Source: Rhizomys pruinosus (lineage: Eukaryota > Chordata > Mammalia > Rodentia > Spalacidae). Taken from it: a DNA stretch of 64,000 bases. This document shows, one piece after another, positions 21,958 through 33,926 of this stretch; position 1 is the first letter of the stretch, and every line of letters starts with the position of its first letter. The translations under genes were made by a program, and so were the position numbers. The DNA is taken from assembly GCA_009823505.1 (NCBI GenBank), contig VZQC01006876.1, forward strand, positions 4,462,342 to 4,526,341, in the 5' to 3' direction. A model generated the notes under the pieces. The model saw nothing but the letters and a program-made list of their open reading frames with translations. It made no database searches and was not told where the DNA came from.

Positions 21958-23828
21958 AAAAATAAGAGTCATACTTAAAGTAGCTCCCCTAATATGAATA
22001 TGGTAGTGAAATGAAATTTGAATAATATGTGATCTTTATGTCTCACATAATGGTTTATATTGTCTTGGACTATATGAGATAATATTTTTTGCTAATTATC
22101 TAGAATTAGTCATTTGAAGTCATGTTATGTACAATAAATGCACATAATTTTACTTACCTGCTATTTTTAAAAATTTTGAAAACCAGGGAAGTTTGTTGAT
22201 TATTGAAATAAGGGATAGCCCTAATAAAAGAGATAAGAGGCTTCATTGTTGCTATGCAGCATTTTTCTGGTCTTTCATGATCATTAACTCTAGGCATTCA
22301 CAAGGGAAATTTAGAAGGGTGAACATAGGGAGCTGTGAGAGCCTGGTGCAGGGCACTTAGATTCACTGTTAGTGAATATGCAGTGGAGCTGTTACATGGC
22401 AGTAACAAAAGACACAAAGCCACCTCTGTGCTACACAACAAAACCTGTTGCCATTTGCATCCCAGGAGTCAGGAGAGGGTAAAGTTGTGGTCATCAAAAT
22501 AATATGAGAAATGTGAATTATAAAATATAAAATAGAATTATGAGTTAATATAGTGTTATCAAAAGAGAAGCAGTTCTCTCCTAAAGGACTCTCCAGCACA
22601 GCTTATCAACTTGTAGTGATAACTAGCTTTACCTGTAAACTGAAAATTGCATTACGGGAGTCTACAACCCATTGAGTTAAATGTATTTCATTTATAACTG
22701 TTCAGTGAGCCAAGAAAGACCCAGGGGGCGTTTAGGAGTCAGAAAACCTGCCTTTCCTCTAGATGTCATAATTGTAACCATAGTACAAAGAATAAATGAT
22801 AAATGAGCCCATGATGAATGAGCATGGTATGAATTATATTTAGAAACTCAAATATAAACACATCAGATTACTTTGTGCCTGGATTTCCCACCCCCAGCCC
22901 AGAGAAGGGAGCCTATTCTTATAAAGCAAATTGGAGAAGAAAAACTGAAGACACACACAAATGAATAAAAATGCATGTGGAATTCCAGTATGCAAATGAT
23001 AACTCTTTCTTTTGTATACACTGTAGATGAAGAACAGAGTACATGATCACAGCTGGAATTCACACTGGGATCTTAGACAATGTAAGATTAGCTGCCACCC
23101 TCAGATCAGGCACACCCCAGCTGCTCACTTCACAGAGCCTGCCTCCTCCTCCTCCTTCCCTCCAGTAACCCTTCACATCAGCTTCTCTCATTTTTTTTTC
23201 AAAAAGGCAGAAATGAAGCCAAAACCTTTTGTGTAAAGAAAAACACGATAAAGGGGATGGTGAATCCTAAGCAGTTATTTTCTAAAAAAGATTTTGCTTT
23301 AAAAATGAGAAACCTTTTCCTTCCAAACCAGGAGTACTTCAAAACACTTCCTCTGCATTTCAAAGGCATCCTCTCCATTTGGCGCATATCTGAGCACTGA
23401 TATGACCTTAATGTTTTAGTGGATGAATAACAGGATAATTTTTTTGCATTGTTTAATCTTTTTCTCTTGTGCTTGATTTTTATATTTTGTTTGAATAAAT
23501 GTATACCTAATTATGCTGCCACAAGAATATTGGGATGTGTAAAAATGTTCAAAAATATCCAGTATAGAAAACTCTCCCACTTCTTTAGTTAGATAATTGA
23601 TTTATGATTATGAGATGAATTCTCTTCAGGTATAATGATATGAACTGTTCCTTCCAAAATGACATGCCCACAGCCTGCGCTTGGGATCTGGGAATGCTAG
23701 CTTTTAGAGTAAATGATATGATTCAGTTAACACTCTGGAAAGGAAGACTTTGCATTGGATTATCCAATGAATCTTACATGCTGTCACATGTGTCCTTGTA
23801 GGAACGATGCAGGGGAATTTTTCAATAA
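21958..23828. other. unassigned host sequence, 1.9 kb
   Basis: The longest stretch in the left half without a recognised young repeat. I saw no open frame with a recognisable domain, no clear exon and no known repeat, although diverged repeats could be hidden. Confidence 0.45.
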
Positions 23829-24008
23829 AATATTTTATTTATTATTTTGTGTGCATGAGCATATTGCCTGCATGGGCTCTCATATCCTGCAATACTCATG
23901 GAGGTCAGAAGAAGGCATTGGATCCCCTGGAGCCAGAGTTATGGACAATTGTTAGCTGCCATGTGAGAACAGTGAGTATTTTTAATTGCTGAGCCATCTC
24001 TCCAACCT
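23829..24008 (-). mobile_element. old B2/B3-type SINE
   Basis: Complement of a diverged head (ctgagccatctctccaacct) with degraded middle and the A/T-rich tail at the left. Single 'aactc' block. Confidence 0.8.
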
Positions 24009-24017
24009 TCAGGAGGG

Positions 24018-24187
24018 ATTTTTTTTTTTATTTTAAGCCAATGTTTTATTGAAGCTCTGTGCATTTCATACAAAATTACATTACAAATCAAATCTAGACC
24101 TGTGACCCCTCCCTGCCCCCCCACCCCACCAGAGCTCATGCATTCTGCCAAGCATGTTTTTCATCTTTTTCTCAGTCTCTGATTTTT
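24018..24187 (-). mobile_element. solo L1 3' terminus
   Basis: Only the last ~165 bp of an L1: poly(T), complement of the 'gaaatgcacagagcttcaat' terminus, and the complement of the G-rich tract ('ccctgcccccccaccccacc'). It is a strongly 5'-truncated insertion next to an old SINE. No clear duplication was found. Confidence 0.85.
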
Positions 24188-24497
24188 AAAGAGGCAATGT
24201 GACTATAGAGGCAGAAGTTCATATGACGTGATGGAATTACAGGCCAAGAAATTCTTGAGGCCAGCTGAAGCTGGAAGAGGTAAAGCCAGACATAGGTCTA
24301 GGAAGTGGGTAAAAAACCCCAACCTTACCTGGGGAAATATTGGCAACTGATAGCTTCTGTGAGGAGGAGAGTCAGTCTCATTTAAGGGTGACACTCTTGG
24401 TAGGTTGACCAGGGTCCAGTGGTTGAATTCACACTGAAAGACAGTTGAGGACACAAATTTTGACTCTATAGACTTTAGCATATATACATGTATTTAT
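24188..24497. other. unassigned host sequence
   Basis: About 310 bp without recognised repeat or gene. Confidence 0.45.
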
Positions 24498-24534
24498 GTA
24501 TCTATCTATCTATCTATGTATCTATCTATCTATA
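24498..24534. repeat. (TATC)n microsatellite
   Basis: Nine or so TATC units with one TATG variant in the middle. Confidence 0.95.
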
Positions 24535-24639
24535 TTTCATGCATGTATATTATAGTACATGAAGTTAGTATGGGTATTAAGGGAGTGCAGATAGGGGAGA
24601 AGATCTAAATATGATCAAAATGTGTTATATGGAATTTGC

Positions 24640-24683
24640 AAAATTTCAATAAAAATTATTTTAAATATTTATCTATTTATGCA

Positions 24684-24716
<33 letters not shown>

Positions 24717-24868
24717 ATACATGTGCCTGTGGGTTTCTGTGGAGGTCGGAAGAGGGCATCAGATCACCTGGTGCTGGAGTCACAGGTGTGCTACCCAATG
24801 TGGATTCTAGAAATCTAACTCTGGTCAGCAAGTGCTCTGAAGCTGCTGAACCAGCTCTCCCACTTCGG
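24640..24868 (-). mobile_element. old B2/B3-type SINE with internal (TG)n
   Basis: Complement of the SINE middle (ggaggtcggaagagggcatc) and a degraded head. A (TG)n run at about 24,684-24,712 sits where other copies read 'tgtatgtgtatgaatgtact', so the microsatellite grew from the SINE tail. Confidence 0.8.
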
Positions 24869-26031
24869 TAGCTAAATTTCAGAGTCTTTAGGAAGTAGAT
24901 ATTTTGAGAAGAGCAGACTCTTTTGTAGGAGGTTCAAGCCAGGTAAGGTAAAAAGAAAGAGCAATGTGGAGGAACTTGGAGCAACATGCTAAGAACTCTT
25001 TCCGTTGTGGTGACCACTTATGAGCAGTTGTTAACAGATAAGATCTAATATTAAATATTATCACATTTCAGATCTCAACTACATGCCTATTGCTCACTGC
25101 AATGGTCATGAGCACCAGTAGCTTGATGGCTAGTTTTAGAGAAGGCTTCAGTAGCTCATGAAAAGATACAAGGAAAGAAAACTAGTTTCCTTGTTTGCAT
25201 TCTACCCTTTGTTTCCAATGGTCAGTCTCTCTATTGACAGCAGCACAGTCTGGAGTTGAGCAATGTCTGCTCTTCGTTAATGGCTTGGGAAATATGGCCC
25301 ATTCCTCTAAGATGGGATGGACCATACACTTGTAAAGTCAAAGGCAATCAGCATGTACAGGCTTGGGAGGCATGAAAGCCATTCATTCGGGCTCAAGGCT
25401 TCAATTTCCAAGGACAGTGGTGTGGCCTGAGGTGTGAAACAAAAACAACGGGAGCAGCTCACCAGGCTCTTGTCATCTCTCTCTGAGGCTTTGAACCTAC
25501 TTCTTGGATACATGACCATGGTGGGCAGCGACAGGCACACAGTGCATTGCACTTTGTTCAGACTGAAATCTGAGGTATATTTTACAGTCTCCTCCCATGT
25601 TAAAACATTAAACAATCATCTTCATTAATTGATAGAGAATACCAGCATACATTGCTTTATTCTTCTAGGCATTACCAAATTATATAACTGTCATTAAAAG
25701 ATAATAGCGTGTTGATTTTTTTCAATTATGGTGATAAATTTTGTGCAATATTGTGTGAACAGATCGTGAATGTAATAAGGAAGTCATGAGAGGAAAGGAA
25801 TAGCTTTTATGAGTGAGGGAAAGAGAGAGGATAGTGGAACACATGTACCTGGAAAGCAGACATTGAGACTAACAGGGAAGAAAGGAAATGAACTGGGTGT
25901 GAGAAGCTGGTATGGAGAATGGTAGTAGGGGAGTAAATGAATGAAAGACAGTTGACACACAGGCATGAAGATGCCACGGTGAAACACATTATTAATATTT
26001 AATATGTCAAACTAAAATGTTGGTTAAAAAT
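24869..26031. other. unassigned host sequence, 1.2 kb
   Basis: No recognised repeat. It includes a minus-strand frame of 102 residues (25,307-25,615) with no recognisable domain, and within it a candidate exon-like segment discussed in the findings. Evidence for a gene is weak. Confidence 0.4.
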
Positions 26032-26250
26032 ATGGACTGGAGACATGACTCAGTGGTTAAGAGCACTGACTGCTCCTGCAGAGGACCTGGGTTCAATTCC
26101 CAGTCCCTACATGCTGGATAAAAGCCATCTGTAACTCCAGTTTCAGGGGATCTGATGCTGTCCTCTGACTTCTCAGCACTCCACAACACGGGTGCACTTA
26201 CATGCAGGCAATATACTCATACGGATAAAAATAAAAATAATACATTTTAA
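26032..26250 (+). mobile_element. B2/B3-type SINE, older form
   Basis: Head 'gactggagacatgactcagt', B box 'ggttcaattcccag', single 'aactccagtttcagggg' block, and A-rich tail 'ataaaaataaaaataa'. Confidence 0.9.
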
Positions 26251-26535
26251 AAGTTTAAAAAATTACAATTATGTGTAATTTAAAGCATAATCACCTAAAC
26301 CATTTTAACTATAAATTTCAGTGTTGAAAATCTAGTCATATTATATTGTTACCTCACCACCGCCCAGCTCCATTACTTTCAAAAGGTAAAACTGACGCTT
26401 TATTTCTATCCAACAATGACGCCTCATTTCCCAACCTCCACTCCCTGGCAAGCATCTACTGTTCATTCTATTTTCTGACACCATAATTTTACTACTTGCA
26501 ATACTTTATACAGGTAGAATCATAGATTTGTCTTT

Positions 26536-26772
26536 AATTGATTTTATTTCTGTATGTGTATGAATGTACTGTATGCATGCAAGTCTGTGCACCCGTGTCG
26601 TGCAACGCCGCGGAGTTCAGAAGAGGGTCTCGGATTCCCCTGGAACTGGAGTTCTCCTGGAATTGGAGTTTCAGACGGTTCTCAGCCGCCATGTGGGTGC
26701 TGGGGATCGAACCCGGGTCCTCTGCAAGAGCGGTCGGCGCTCCTAACCGCCAGGCCATCTCTCCAGCCCCAT
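26536..26772 (-). mobile_element. young B2/B3-type SINE, duplication subfamily
   Basis: Near-consensus minus-strand copy with many intact CpGs and the double 'aactcca.ttccagg' block. Flanked by atttgtcttt at 26,526-26,535 and 26,773-26,782. Confidence 0.94.
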
Positions 26773-26849
26773 ATTTGTCTTTTTTACAACTTTCAAATTT
26801 CATGTATTATAATGTTTTCCATGGGCATCTCTGTTTGTTTTGTTGTTCT

Positions 26850-27001
26850 TATTTTGTTTGGTTTCAGACAGGGTCTCCTTATAGCACCAGTTTGCCTGGC
26901 ACTCGCTATGTAGACTACGCTGGCCTCAAGTCACAGAGTTCTATCTACTTCTGCCTCCTGAAAGTTGGGATCAAAGGTATGCACCACCATACCTGGTTCT
27001 A
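26850..27001 (-). mobile_element. B1 SINE
   Basis: Complement of B1: 'cagacagggtctccttatag', 'gtagactacgctggcctcaa', 'gtatgcaccaccatacctgg'. Moderately diverged. Confidence 0.88.
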
Positions 27002-27009
27002 AGGTTATC

Positions 27010-27740
27010 CTTTATATTATTTTTTAGGGGTGACCCGATGACTTTTATTGGGGCTGCTTATAGGAGCATGGGTAAGTTTTTGTTTACAGGACCATGAACA
27101 CCTCCCAAGTGGCCATACCAGTGAAGAAAATCTCTCTCCTCCAGCTGCCATTAGCTGTCTATACATACTCGGGGGTGGAGGGCAGCCTGAGCACATCACT
27201 ACTCCATGAATGGATGTTGATAGAGCAAATCTTATGCAGCTCTTAAACAGGTAATCACAGTTGCTGTGAGTTCAAAAGTGCCCAAGCCATGTCATCATGC
27301 CTGGAAGCCTGCATTCTGTACCACTGCTCCCACTTGCTTCCTCCAGCTTTTACATTCTTTTCACCCCTTATTTCACACTATTCCCCGAGCCTTGAGTCTT
27401 GGAAAGTGTGATGCAGATGTTGCCTTTATGGCTGAACATTTCGCTGTCACCTATTCTCAGCATTTTGACCAGTTATGAGCATCCACAGTTACCCACTGCA
27501 ACAAAGAAGCTTCTCTGACCAAAGCTGACAGCAGCACTAATCTGTGGGCATAAACACAGTTATTTCAAAGGCAATTTGATGAGCTCATTTAGCACAATGA
27601 CAGGATCAGCTTCACCACTGGGGCTGATGACCTCTGCAGCCATGGGATTTTTGACAGGCTTACCTGATTATGCATCAAATAGGAGCAGACATCAAATCAA
27701 ATCAGAAAGTGGATGATTATTCCCAAAGCATTTTTGTTTT
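27010..27740 (-). mobile_element. old rodent L1 3' UTR
   Basis: Phrases 'acagttgctgtgagttcaaa', 'cttttacattcttttcaccc', 'cattttgaccagttatgagc' and 'aaagaagcttctctga' are those of an old, abundant rodent L1 3' UTR, read on the minus strand. I recognise this from memory of rodent genomes; no coding part is present. Confidence 0.65.
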
Positions 27741-27950
27741 GTTTTATGACATCTTTAGTGTTTTCTACATAAAACATTGTACCACTTGATAACAGAGATA
27801 ATATCACTAATTCCTATATAAACTAGAAAATACATTCTATTTCTTTTTCTTGCCTCTCTGTGGTGGCTAGAATTTCGAGGATCATATTAAATAGGATTGT
27901 CAATAGCAAGCTTCCTTGCCTTGTACCTGGTCTTAAAAAAATGCTATTTA

Positions 27951-28099
27951 CCAGCGTGGTGGCACATGCCTTTAATCTGAGCACTAGGGAGGCAGAGGCA
28001 GAGGCAGGCAGATCTCCATGAGTTCAAAGCCAGCTTGGTCTACAGAGTGAGTTCCAGGATAGCTGGGGCTACAAGAAGACTCTGTCTCAAAAAAACACC
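27951..28099 (+). mobile_element. B1 SINE in the ancient L1M
   Basis: 'ccagcgtggtggcacatgcc' to 'gactctgtctc' plus A-rich tail, with an extra 'gaggca' unit in the middle. The duplication aaaaaatgct.ttt lies at 27,935-27,949 and 28,100-28,113. Confidence 0.93.
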
Positions 28100-28808
28100 A
28101 AAAAATGCTGTTTCATCATTGAAAATAATGCTTTGCATTTTTCATACATGCTTATATTTTGGCAAAATAATTTCCTTCTATTCCTAGTTTGTTAATAGTA
28201 TTTTTATCATAAGAGTATTAAATTTTGTTAAATATGCTTCTGCATTGCTTATGATGATCATATTGAACCATGCTGGCATCCCAGAGATAAATACTGTTAA
28301 TTTTGTTTGTTTATATTTTTAGTCCTTTTGAACTTATGATTATTAGAGTTATTATCTATTATTTTCTTTGCTTATATTGTCCCTGCCTAATTTTGGATAT
28401 TTTAGTATGTTCTTCCTTCTCCAGATTTTTAGAATTTTTCAGATAATTTAAATTCATTTTTCTTTAATATTCTATAAAATTCATCAGTGAATATATTGGG
28501 TCTGGATTTTGGAAAATTGGGAATACTGATTCAATGTAGTTGTGCATTATAAGTCTGTACAGATATTTTTATTTCTCCATCATTTATTTCTGGCTGTTTT
28601 TAGAAATTTGTTAATTTCTTCTAGATAATTTGATATGCTGCTGAATAACTTTTCATATAATGGGCTACAATTATTTGTATTTCAATGGGAACAAATGTAA
28701 TGTCTCTTTTTAAATTTATAATGTTATTTATTTGATTTTCACCATAGTTTTCTTAGTTAAAGCTTTGCCATTTTTTATTTTTATTTTCAGAAAGTCAGAG
28801 ACTTTTCT

Positions 28809-28925
28809 TTTCTTTTCTTTTTTTTTTTTTAACACTGTATGACCCCATTCAGTGCCAGCAGCCTACAGGCAGAGGCCAGGCAATAGTTTGGAGGCACAGT
28901 TTGCTCTAGCATGGGACACTGTGAG
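28809..28925 (-). ncRNA. retrocopy of a small non-coding RNA (unidentified)
   Basis: A 117-bp insertion with poly(T) (the RNA's A-tail) at its left and a perfect 13-bp duplication, cagagacttttct, at 28,796-28,808 and 28,926-28,938. The RNA sense is the minus strand and is about 95 nt plus tail. It ends in ACAGTG followed by two T and the A-tail, with a possible H-like box AGAGCA upstream, so an H/ACA snoRNA origin is conceivable. It does not match B1, B2, 7SK or other small RNAs I can recall. It is a pseudogene-type retrocopy, and no promoter is evident. Confidence 0.7.
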
Positions 28926-29149
28926 CAGAGACTTTTCTATATTGTCTTTCATTGATCCAATTTATTAATTTACTTATCTCTTATTACAATCTTTATTATT
29001 TCCTTCCTTCTAGTAGTTTGGGGTTTAGTTTGCTCTTTTTGTGGAAAGTTGCAAAGTTAGGTTATTGATTTAAAATCATCCTTATATTTATTTGCAGCAT
29101 ACGTAACTATAAATTTACTCACTAACTTTGTACAATAATGAGAAATTTT

Positions 29150-29465
29150 TGTAGATGGTGGTGTTAATTTGCTTTCTTCTTGCTGTGACTAAAACACCTG
29201 TGGGTAGTCAGGGAGGGAGGGTTTAGTGTGGCTCACCATTTTATAGATCTCAGCCTATAATTGGTTGACCTCCTGTGCTTGGGCAGACCATTATGGTGCT
29301 GGAAACATGGAAAAAGAGCTTCTTCATGGTTGTTAGGAAGTAAGGACAGGTAAGAGACTGGAAAATGATAATCCCAAGAACTTGAAGATTTTTCCTTCAG
29401 CTTGCCCCAAACCCACATTTTCCATAACCTCCTTCAATAATTCCACCAGCTGTGGACCTGAGGTA
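29150..29465. other. unassigned block interrupting the ancient L1M
   Basis: L1M similarity is lost between about 29,150 and 29,465 and then resumes. The block starts near 'gtgttaatttgctttcttct' and contains 'ggtttagtgtggctcaccat', which recalls LTR- or DNA-type mammalian repeats. I could not assign it. Confidence 0.4.
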
Positions 29466-30035
29466 AACACTCCATTTTTTAAAAACTATAACAGCTGTTA
29501 TTTTTGTTTTTATGAATCTAACTATGTTCTAAATTGTCCTGTGATATTTTATTTTATTCATTGGTAGTTAAGAATATGTGAAATAATTCCCACAATTTCA
29601 TAGATTTTCCAATTTTACTCTGTTATTGTTTTCTAGCTTCATCTTGTAGTGATTGAAGAAGATACCTTGTATGACATCTATGTTTGACAGTCTATTGATA
29701 CTTAATATGTACAGTAACATATGGCTTATCCTGGAAAATATACCATTTGCATTAGAGAATACTGTGTATGCTGTTTCTGCATTTTCTGTGTACATCCATT
29801 AGATACAGTTGGCTTGTGTTAAGTCCTCCTTTTCTTATTCCTTGGTTGTTTGTTCTAGTCACTGAGAGTGGTATATTGGAAACTCTTCAATGCTATTTTT
29901 TCATATTTAATATATTTTGATAGTCTTTGACTAGGCATGTTTATGTTTACAACTATAATATTTTCTTACTGTATTGAAAGTTTAACTGTATGTAATTTCT
30001 TTCTTTTAGAACATTTCTAAACTTAAGATGTATTT

Positions 30036-30300
30036 TGTCCATATGAATTTTAGGATTTTTTTTCTAATTCTATGAAGAATGTCATGGGGAGCTTGATTAG
30101 AATTGCATTGAATCTATATATTTCTTTTGGTAGGATGGTCATTTTCACAATATTATTTGTTCCAATTCATGCCTCCTTTTGGTGCCTTCTTCAATCTCTT
30201 TCTTTTTTAAAGATTTAAAATTTTCATTGTAGAGATCTTTAATGTCTTTAGTCGATTATATTTCAAGTTATTTTATTTTGCTTGAAGCTATTATGAATGG
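30036..30300 (-). mobile_element. diverged L1 ORF2 fragment
   Basis: Minus-strand similarity to the region of 11,980-12,200 and 43,790-44,040: complement of 'gaattttaggattttttttc', then 'attgcattgaatctatatat' and 'attttcattgtagagatctt'. This ORF2 region should lie 3' of the parts around it, so it is a separate fragment or a rearrangement. Confidence 0.7.
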
Positions 30301-30457
30301 AAGGGTCTATTCACTTTTCCCTAAAAATGTTTAGTTTGTATTTCTCAGACTTGGTAATTTCCTTTATGCTGTTTCCAAGTTTACTGATTCTTCCTTCAGT
30401 CTGTTAATATTTGTCTTTGAGTTCTTCTACTAAATTTCTTATTTTAATTACATTTTT

Positions 30458-30694
30458 TAAATTTTTATTATTTCTGTATGTGTATGAATGTACTGTCTGC
30501 ATGCAAGTTTGTGCACCTGTGTCGTGCAATGCCGCGGAGGTCAGAAGAGGGTGTCGGATTCCCCTGGAACTGGAGTTCTCCTGGAATTGGAGTTTCAGAC
30601 GGTTCTTGGCCTCCATGTGGGTGCTGGGGATCGAACCCGGGTCCTCTGTAAGAGCGGTCGGCATTCTTAACCGCTAGGCCATCCCTCCAGCCCC
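30458..30694 (-). mobile_element. young B2/B3-type SINE, duplication subfamily
   Basis: Near-consensus with the double 'aactcca.ttccagg' block. A perfect 15-bp duplication, tttaattacattttt, lies at 30,443-30,457 and 30,695-30,709. Confidence 0.96.
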
Positions 30695-30718
30695 TTTAAT
30701 TACATTTTTATATATTTA

Positions 30719-30971
30719 CATTTTATTTTTTTAATTTATTTTATTTATTTCTGTATGTGTATGAATGTACTGTCTGCATGCAAGTGTGTGCACCCGTGTC
30801 GTGCAATGCCGCGGAGGTCAGAAGAGGGTGTCAGATTCCCCTGGAACTGGAGTTCTCCTGGAATTGGAGTTTCAGACGGTTCTTGGCCGCCATGTGGGTG
30901 CTGGGGATCCAACCTGGGTCCTCTGTAAGAGTGGTCGGCGCTCTTAACTGCTAGGCCATCTCTCCAGCCCC
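30719..30971 (-). mobile_element. young B2/B3-type SINE, second of a pair
   Basis: Same subfamily and orientation as the copy at 30,458, separated by about 25 bp. The right flank does not give a clear duplication. The two copies differ at several bases, so they appear to be two insertions and not a recent tandem duplication. Confidence 0.93.
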
Positions 30972-31300
30972 TATAAGCCCAAGAATTTCTTTCTTTCTTA
31001 TTTTCACATGTTTAAATTTTTATTTCTTAATATCTTTATTTTGTTCCCACATAATTTTCTCAACATTCTCCACATGTTGTTTAAGTTCTTTGAACATCTT
31101 TAAGGTATTAAAATTTTTGTTTGGATTATCTGTCAATAGATCTCTTTCAGATATTGTTTGTGTTTAATTTTGCTTTGGATGTGCTATACATTCTAATTTC
31201 TTCATATGGCTTGATGGTGTGTTTGATACTAGACATTGTGATCTAATTTTTGAATAACTTTGGAAATTATAATATCCCCCTTCCCCATATTTTCTCATTT

Positions 31301-32255
31301 TTTAAAGTTATTATTTATTCTTTGTTCTAAGTGCTTCCTCTGTCCATGATCATCCCAAGGTATCATCTAAAGAACTTTATGGATATTTTCTGAGTCTATG
31401 AATTCTCGTAGCTATTTCCAGGTCATTCATTATATGAAGTAGTTTTGAATTTCTTATTCTTTAGTGTCTAGCCCCAAAGTAGAAAATTGAAATAGCAGGA
31501 GGAATGTTTCTAGCTCTTTAGATACTTTGAAGCTAGAAGATACTTTAAAAACTGAGGGATAGGAGGCAATGGTGGTTACCTGCCTTTTTGCCTGTACCTC
31601 TGTGACGCTCAAAGGTACAATAACTGGCATAAGACAGATCCTCGACTGGAGGACTAGTGGTCTTTTGTCCAGCTAGGCTTCCCTAATCTATGTGCAGGTT
31701 GCTCCAGTATCTTGTACACAGCTCTCTGCCAGTTAGATGTGACTGAGAAATGAGAAGGGCTAAAGGGCTACTCTGCTCAAAGCTGAAAGACACCAGGAGG
31801 AGCATGGGAAAACTTAGTTAAGATGGGTTGGATTCTAAGCCAACGGTACCTCCCTGGCCACACCCATGGGGTGGGGGTGTAGTGACAAAAAGATTTAGCA
31901 TTCGGCCCTGAGAATTGAGTCATGATGGGTATTGAAGCAGACATGTTGGAATAAAATCTCTCTCTTCATTTGAACCTCAACCTGCCTACACGTGATGTGC
32001 TTTCCTGCATGGGCTTTCCACATGGGTCTTCCTAGGATTAAGTGAGCCCTGCCACAAATCTCGGCGGTAACACCACAAGGAGCCATGATTTGTGAGCTTC
32101 CTTTTGAATCCAAAGTTCTGAAGCAGTTAAACCAGAGAGATTCTTCCAGTGCCCTTGCTATGTAGGACAGAAGACAGAGTCCTGATGATTTTTATTCTTC
32201 TACCTGTCCCGAATCCTCTGAGGGATATTTAATAGCCAGTTTTTTTTTATCCCAA
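31301..32255. other. unassigned host sequence
   Basis: The first ~150 bp could still be ancient L1M 5' sequence. The rest is moderately GC-rich and unrecognised. A 72-residue minus-strand frame (31,895-32,113) has no recognisable domain. Confidence 0.4.
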
Positions 32256-32467
<212 letters not shown>

Positions 32468-33379
32468 TTTTTTATTATAAATTTACTGTGAGGAAGGCTT
32501 TGTATCACATAATTTACAAATGATAGTTGCCAATACTTTTTATTATAGAAATACGGACAATTGATTCCTATGGAAGCCCTGATTTCTTTGCCAGTGCTTG
32601 TGAAGTAGTCATCTATGCTTGCAAAAGATGAATGCATGTAGCTCTAACAGAATGAGGATTTACACCAGTGATAAACACAAAATGAAACAATGAGGTAATA
32701 ACTTTCAAGTATGAGAAGGCTGTTTTCTCATTTTTTTTTTGTGCCATTCACAATGTAATGGCTACAGACACCTTACACATTGAAATTGAATCATCATTAT
32801 TAACATTTTCCAACATTTACTTAAGCCCACAGTCAGAAAAACAATAAATAAAACCCTGATCTGCAGTGTTGGCAGGTTTTAGTGGTATAAATGCTCTCAT
32901 CTTGATGATTTCAAGCTACCAGTGTGTTGTTATTAGACATGGAGTTGTTAACAGAGTATTATACAGTTTTTCTACTGCAAAGACTCAGTAGGCATAAACC
33001 CAAGAATATGCAAATCAGGAAACTATAATAAGAAAGAAGTGATGGTTTTTGAGTATTTGTGATGACAATTTTATTATTGAATTATGCCATCTAGCATATA
33101 GATGTAATGTTAATATAAATATTATGTATGCTTAATAACCAGCTTGTAAAGACTTTACAGTTGATTTTATCTAGCTGGTATGAAGGAATTCTAATAGACT
33201 ATGTGTGATACCATTGTATTAGAGAAAACCTGCTAATGCCACCTCCCTGGATGGTGGTGAGAACCAGTTAAGACATTTTCAATGAAAATATTTTGACATA
33301 CAAGATGGTATTAAATAAATGGAGTATATTCTTACTGAGAATAATGATCTAAGGGCCTAGTTCAAGTATGTTAAGAAAT
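32468..33379. other. unassigned AT-rich host sequence
   Basis: No known repeat or gene recognised in about 0.9 kb. Confidence 0.45.
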
Positions 33380-33389
33380 AAATGTTTGG

Positions 33390-33826
33390 ATCCAGCCATG
33401 CTAATCCAGCCGGCCAGGAGCCCAGCACATGCTCAGGTGGGCCAGGACTGCAAGGGATCAGCACTCCAGCACCAGAGGTATGCCAAAGGGACCAGACAGG
33501 ATGCCACGCCTCACCTCCCTCATGATTGGCATGGGCAGAGTCCCCCAGTCACACTAAGCCAGCCAGCGAGGAGCCAAACACATGCTTAGGGGGCTGGTGT
33601 ACAGGCCAAGGGAGCAAACCCCCGACTCTTGACCAAGTAGTAGTAGTGCAGTCATCCAGTAAGCTGGTGGAGCTGTGGTGTAGACCGTCCAGTGTGCACA
33701 GTGTTAGTGATTCTAGGTTGCACAGCCACATAGAGAAACTGAACAGCAGGAAGCACAGTGATCAACTAATCCTCCATAATAACATTTGAGACTAGCACCA
33801 GAATCCAAACAAAAAAATAAACCCAC
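33390..33826 (+). promoter_or_regulatory. L1-5 5' UTR with two monomer-like repeats
   Basis: A GC-rich block starting ccagccggccaggag at 33,406 recurs as ccagccagcgaggag at 33,559, a 153-bp spacing. Such tandem units carry the internal Pol II promoter in rodent L1s. The last ~130 bp match the L1-8 5' UTR (gtgattctaggttgcacagc). Promoter activity is inferred from family knowledge only. Confidence 0.7.
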
Positions 33827-33926
33827 ATGCCGAAGCCACAATGGAAAAACAACAAGAACAACAACAACGTGGGAAAGGCCCATAATAAAACCTCACCAAA
33901 CTCGACCAGTACTATAGAAGATCCCT

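Larger units (their letters stand above)
27748..31300 (-). mobile_element. ancient L1M (ORF2 RT and endonuclease region, further 5' part)
   Basis: Highly diverged mammalian L1M. On the minus strand the order is consistent: RT-region phrases near 27,790-28,300 (complement of 'gcatcccagagataaatact'), later RT and linker near 28,440-29,090 (complement of 'tttgtggaaagttgcaaagt') and endonuclease region at 29,535-30,030 (complement of 'acatatggcttatcctggaa'). ORF1-like sequence may follow at 30,300-30,450 and 30,972-31,300. Interrupted by a B1, a small-RNA retrocopy, an unassigned block, a younger L1 fragment (30,036-30,300) and two SINEs. No reading frame survives. Confidence 0.75.

Noticed and set aside
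24622..24871. Frames rich in CVCVCV
   Set aside because: They are translations of a (TG)n run inside an old SINE.
26538..27002. 154-residue plus-strand frame
   Set aside because: It runs through a minus-strand young SINE and a B1. Similar [12 protein letters not shown] frames recur at 4303, 30,411, 30,757 and 62,793 because the SINE is repeated, not because a protein family is present.
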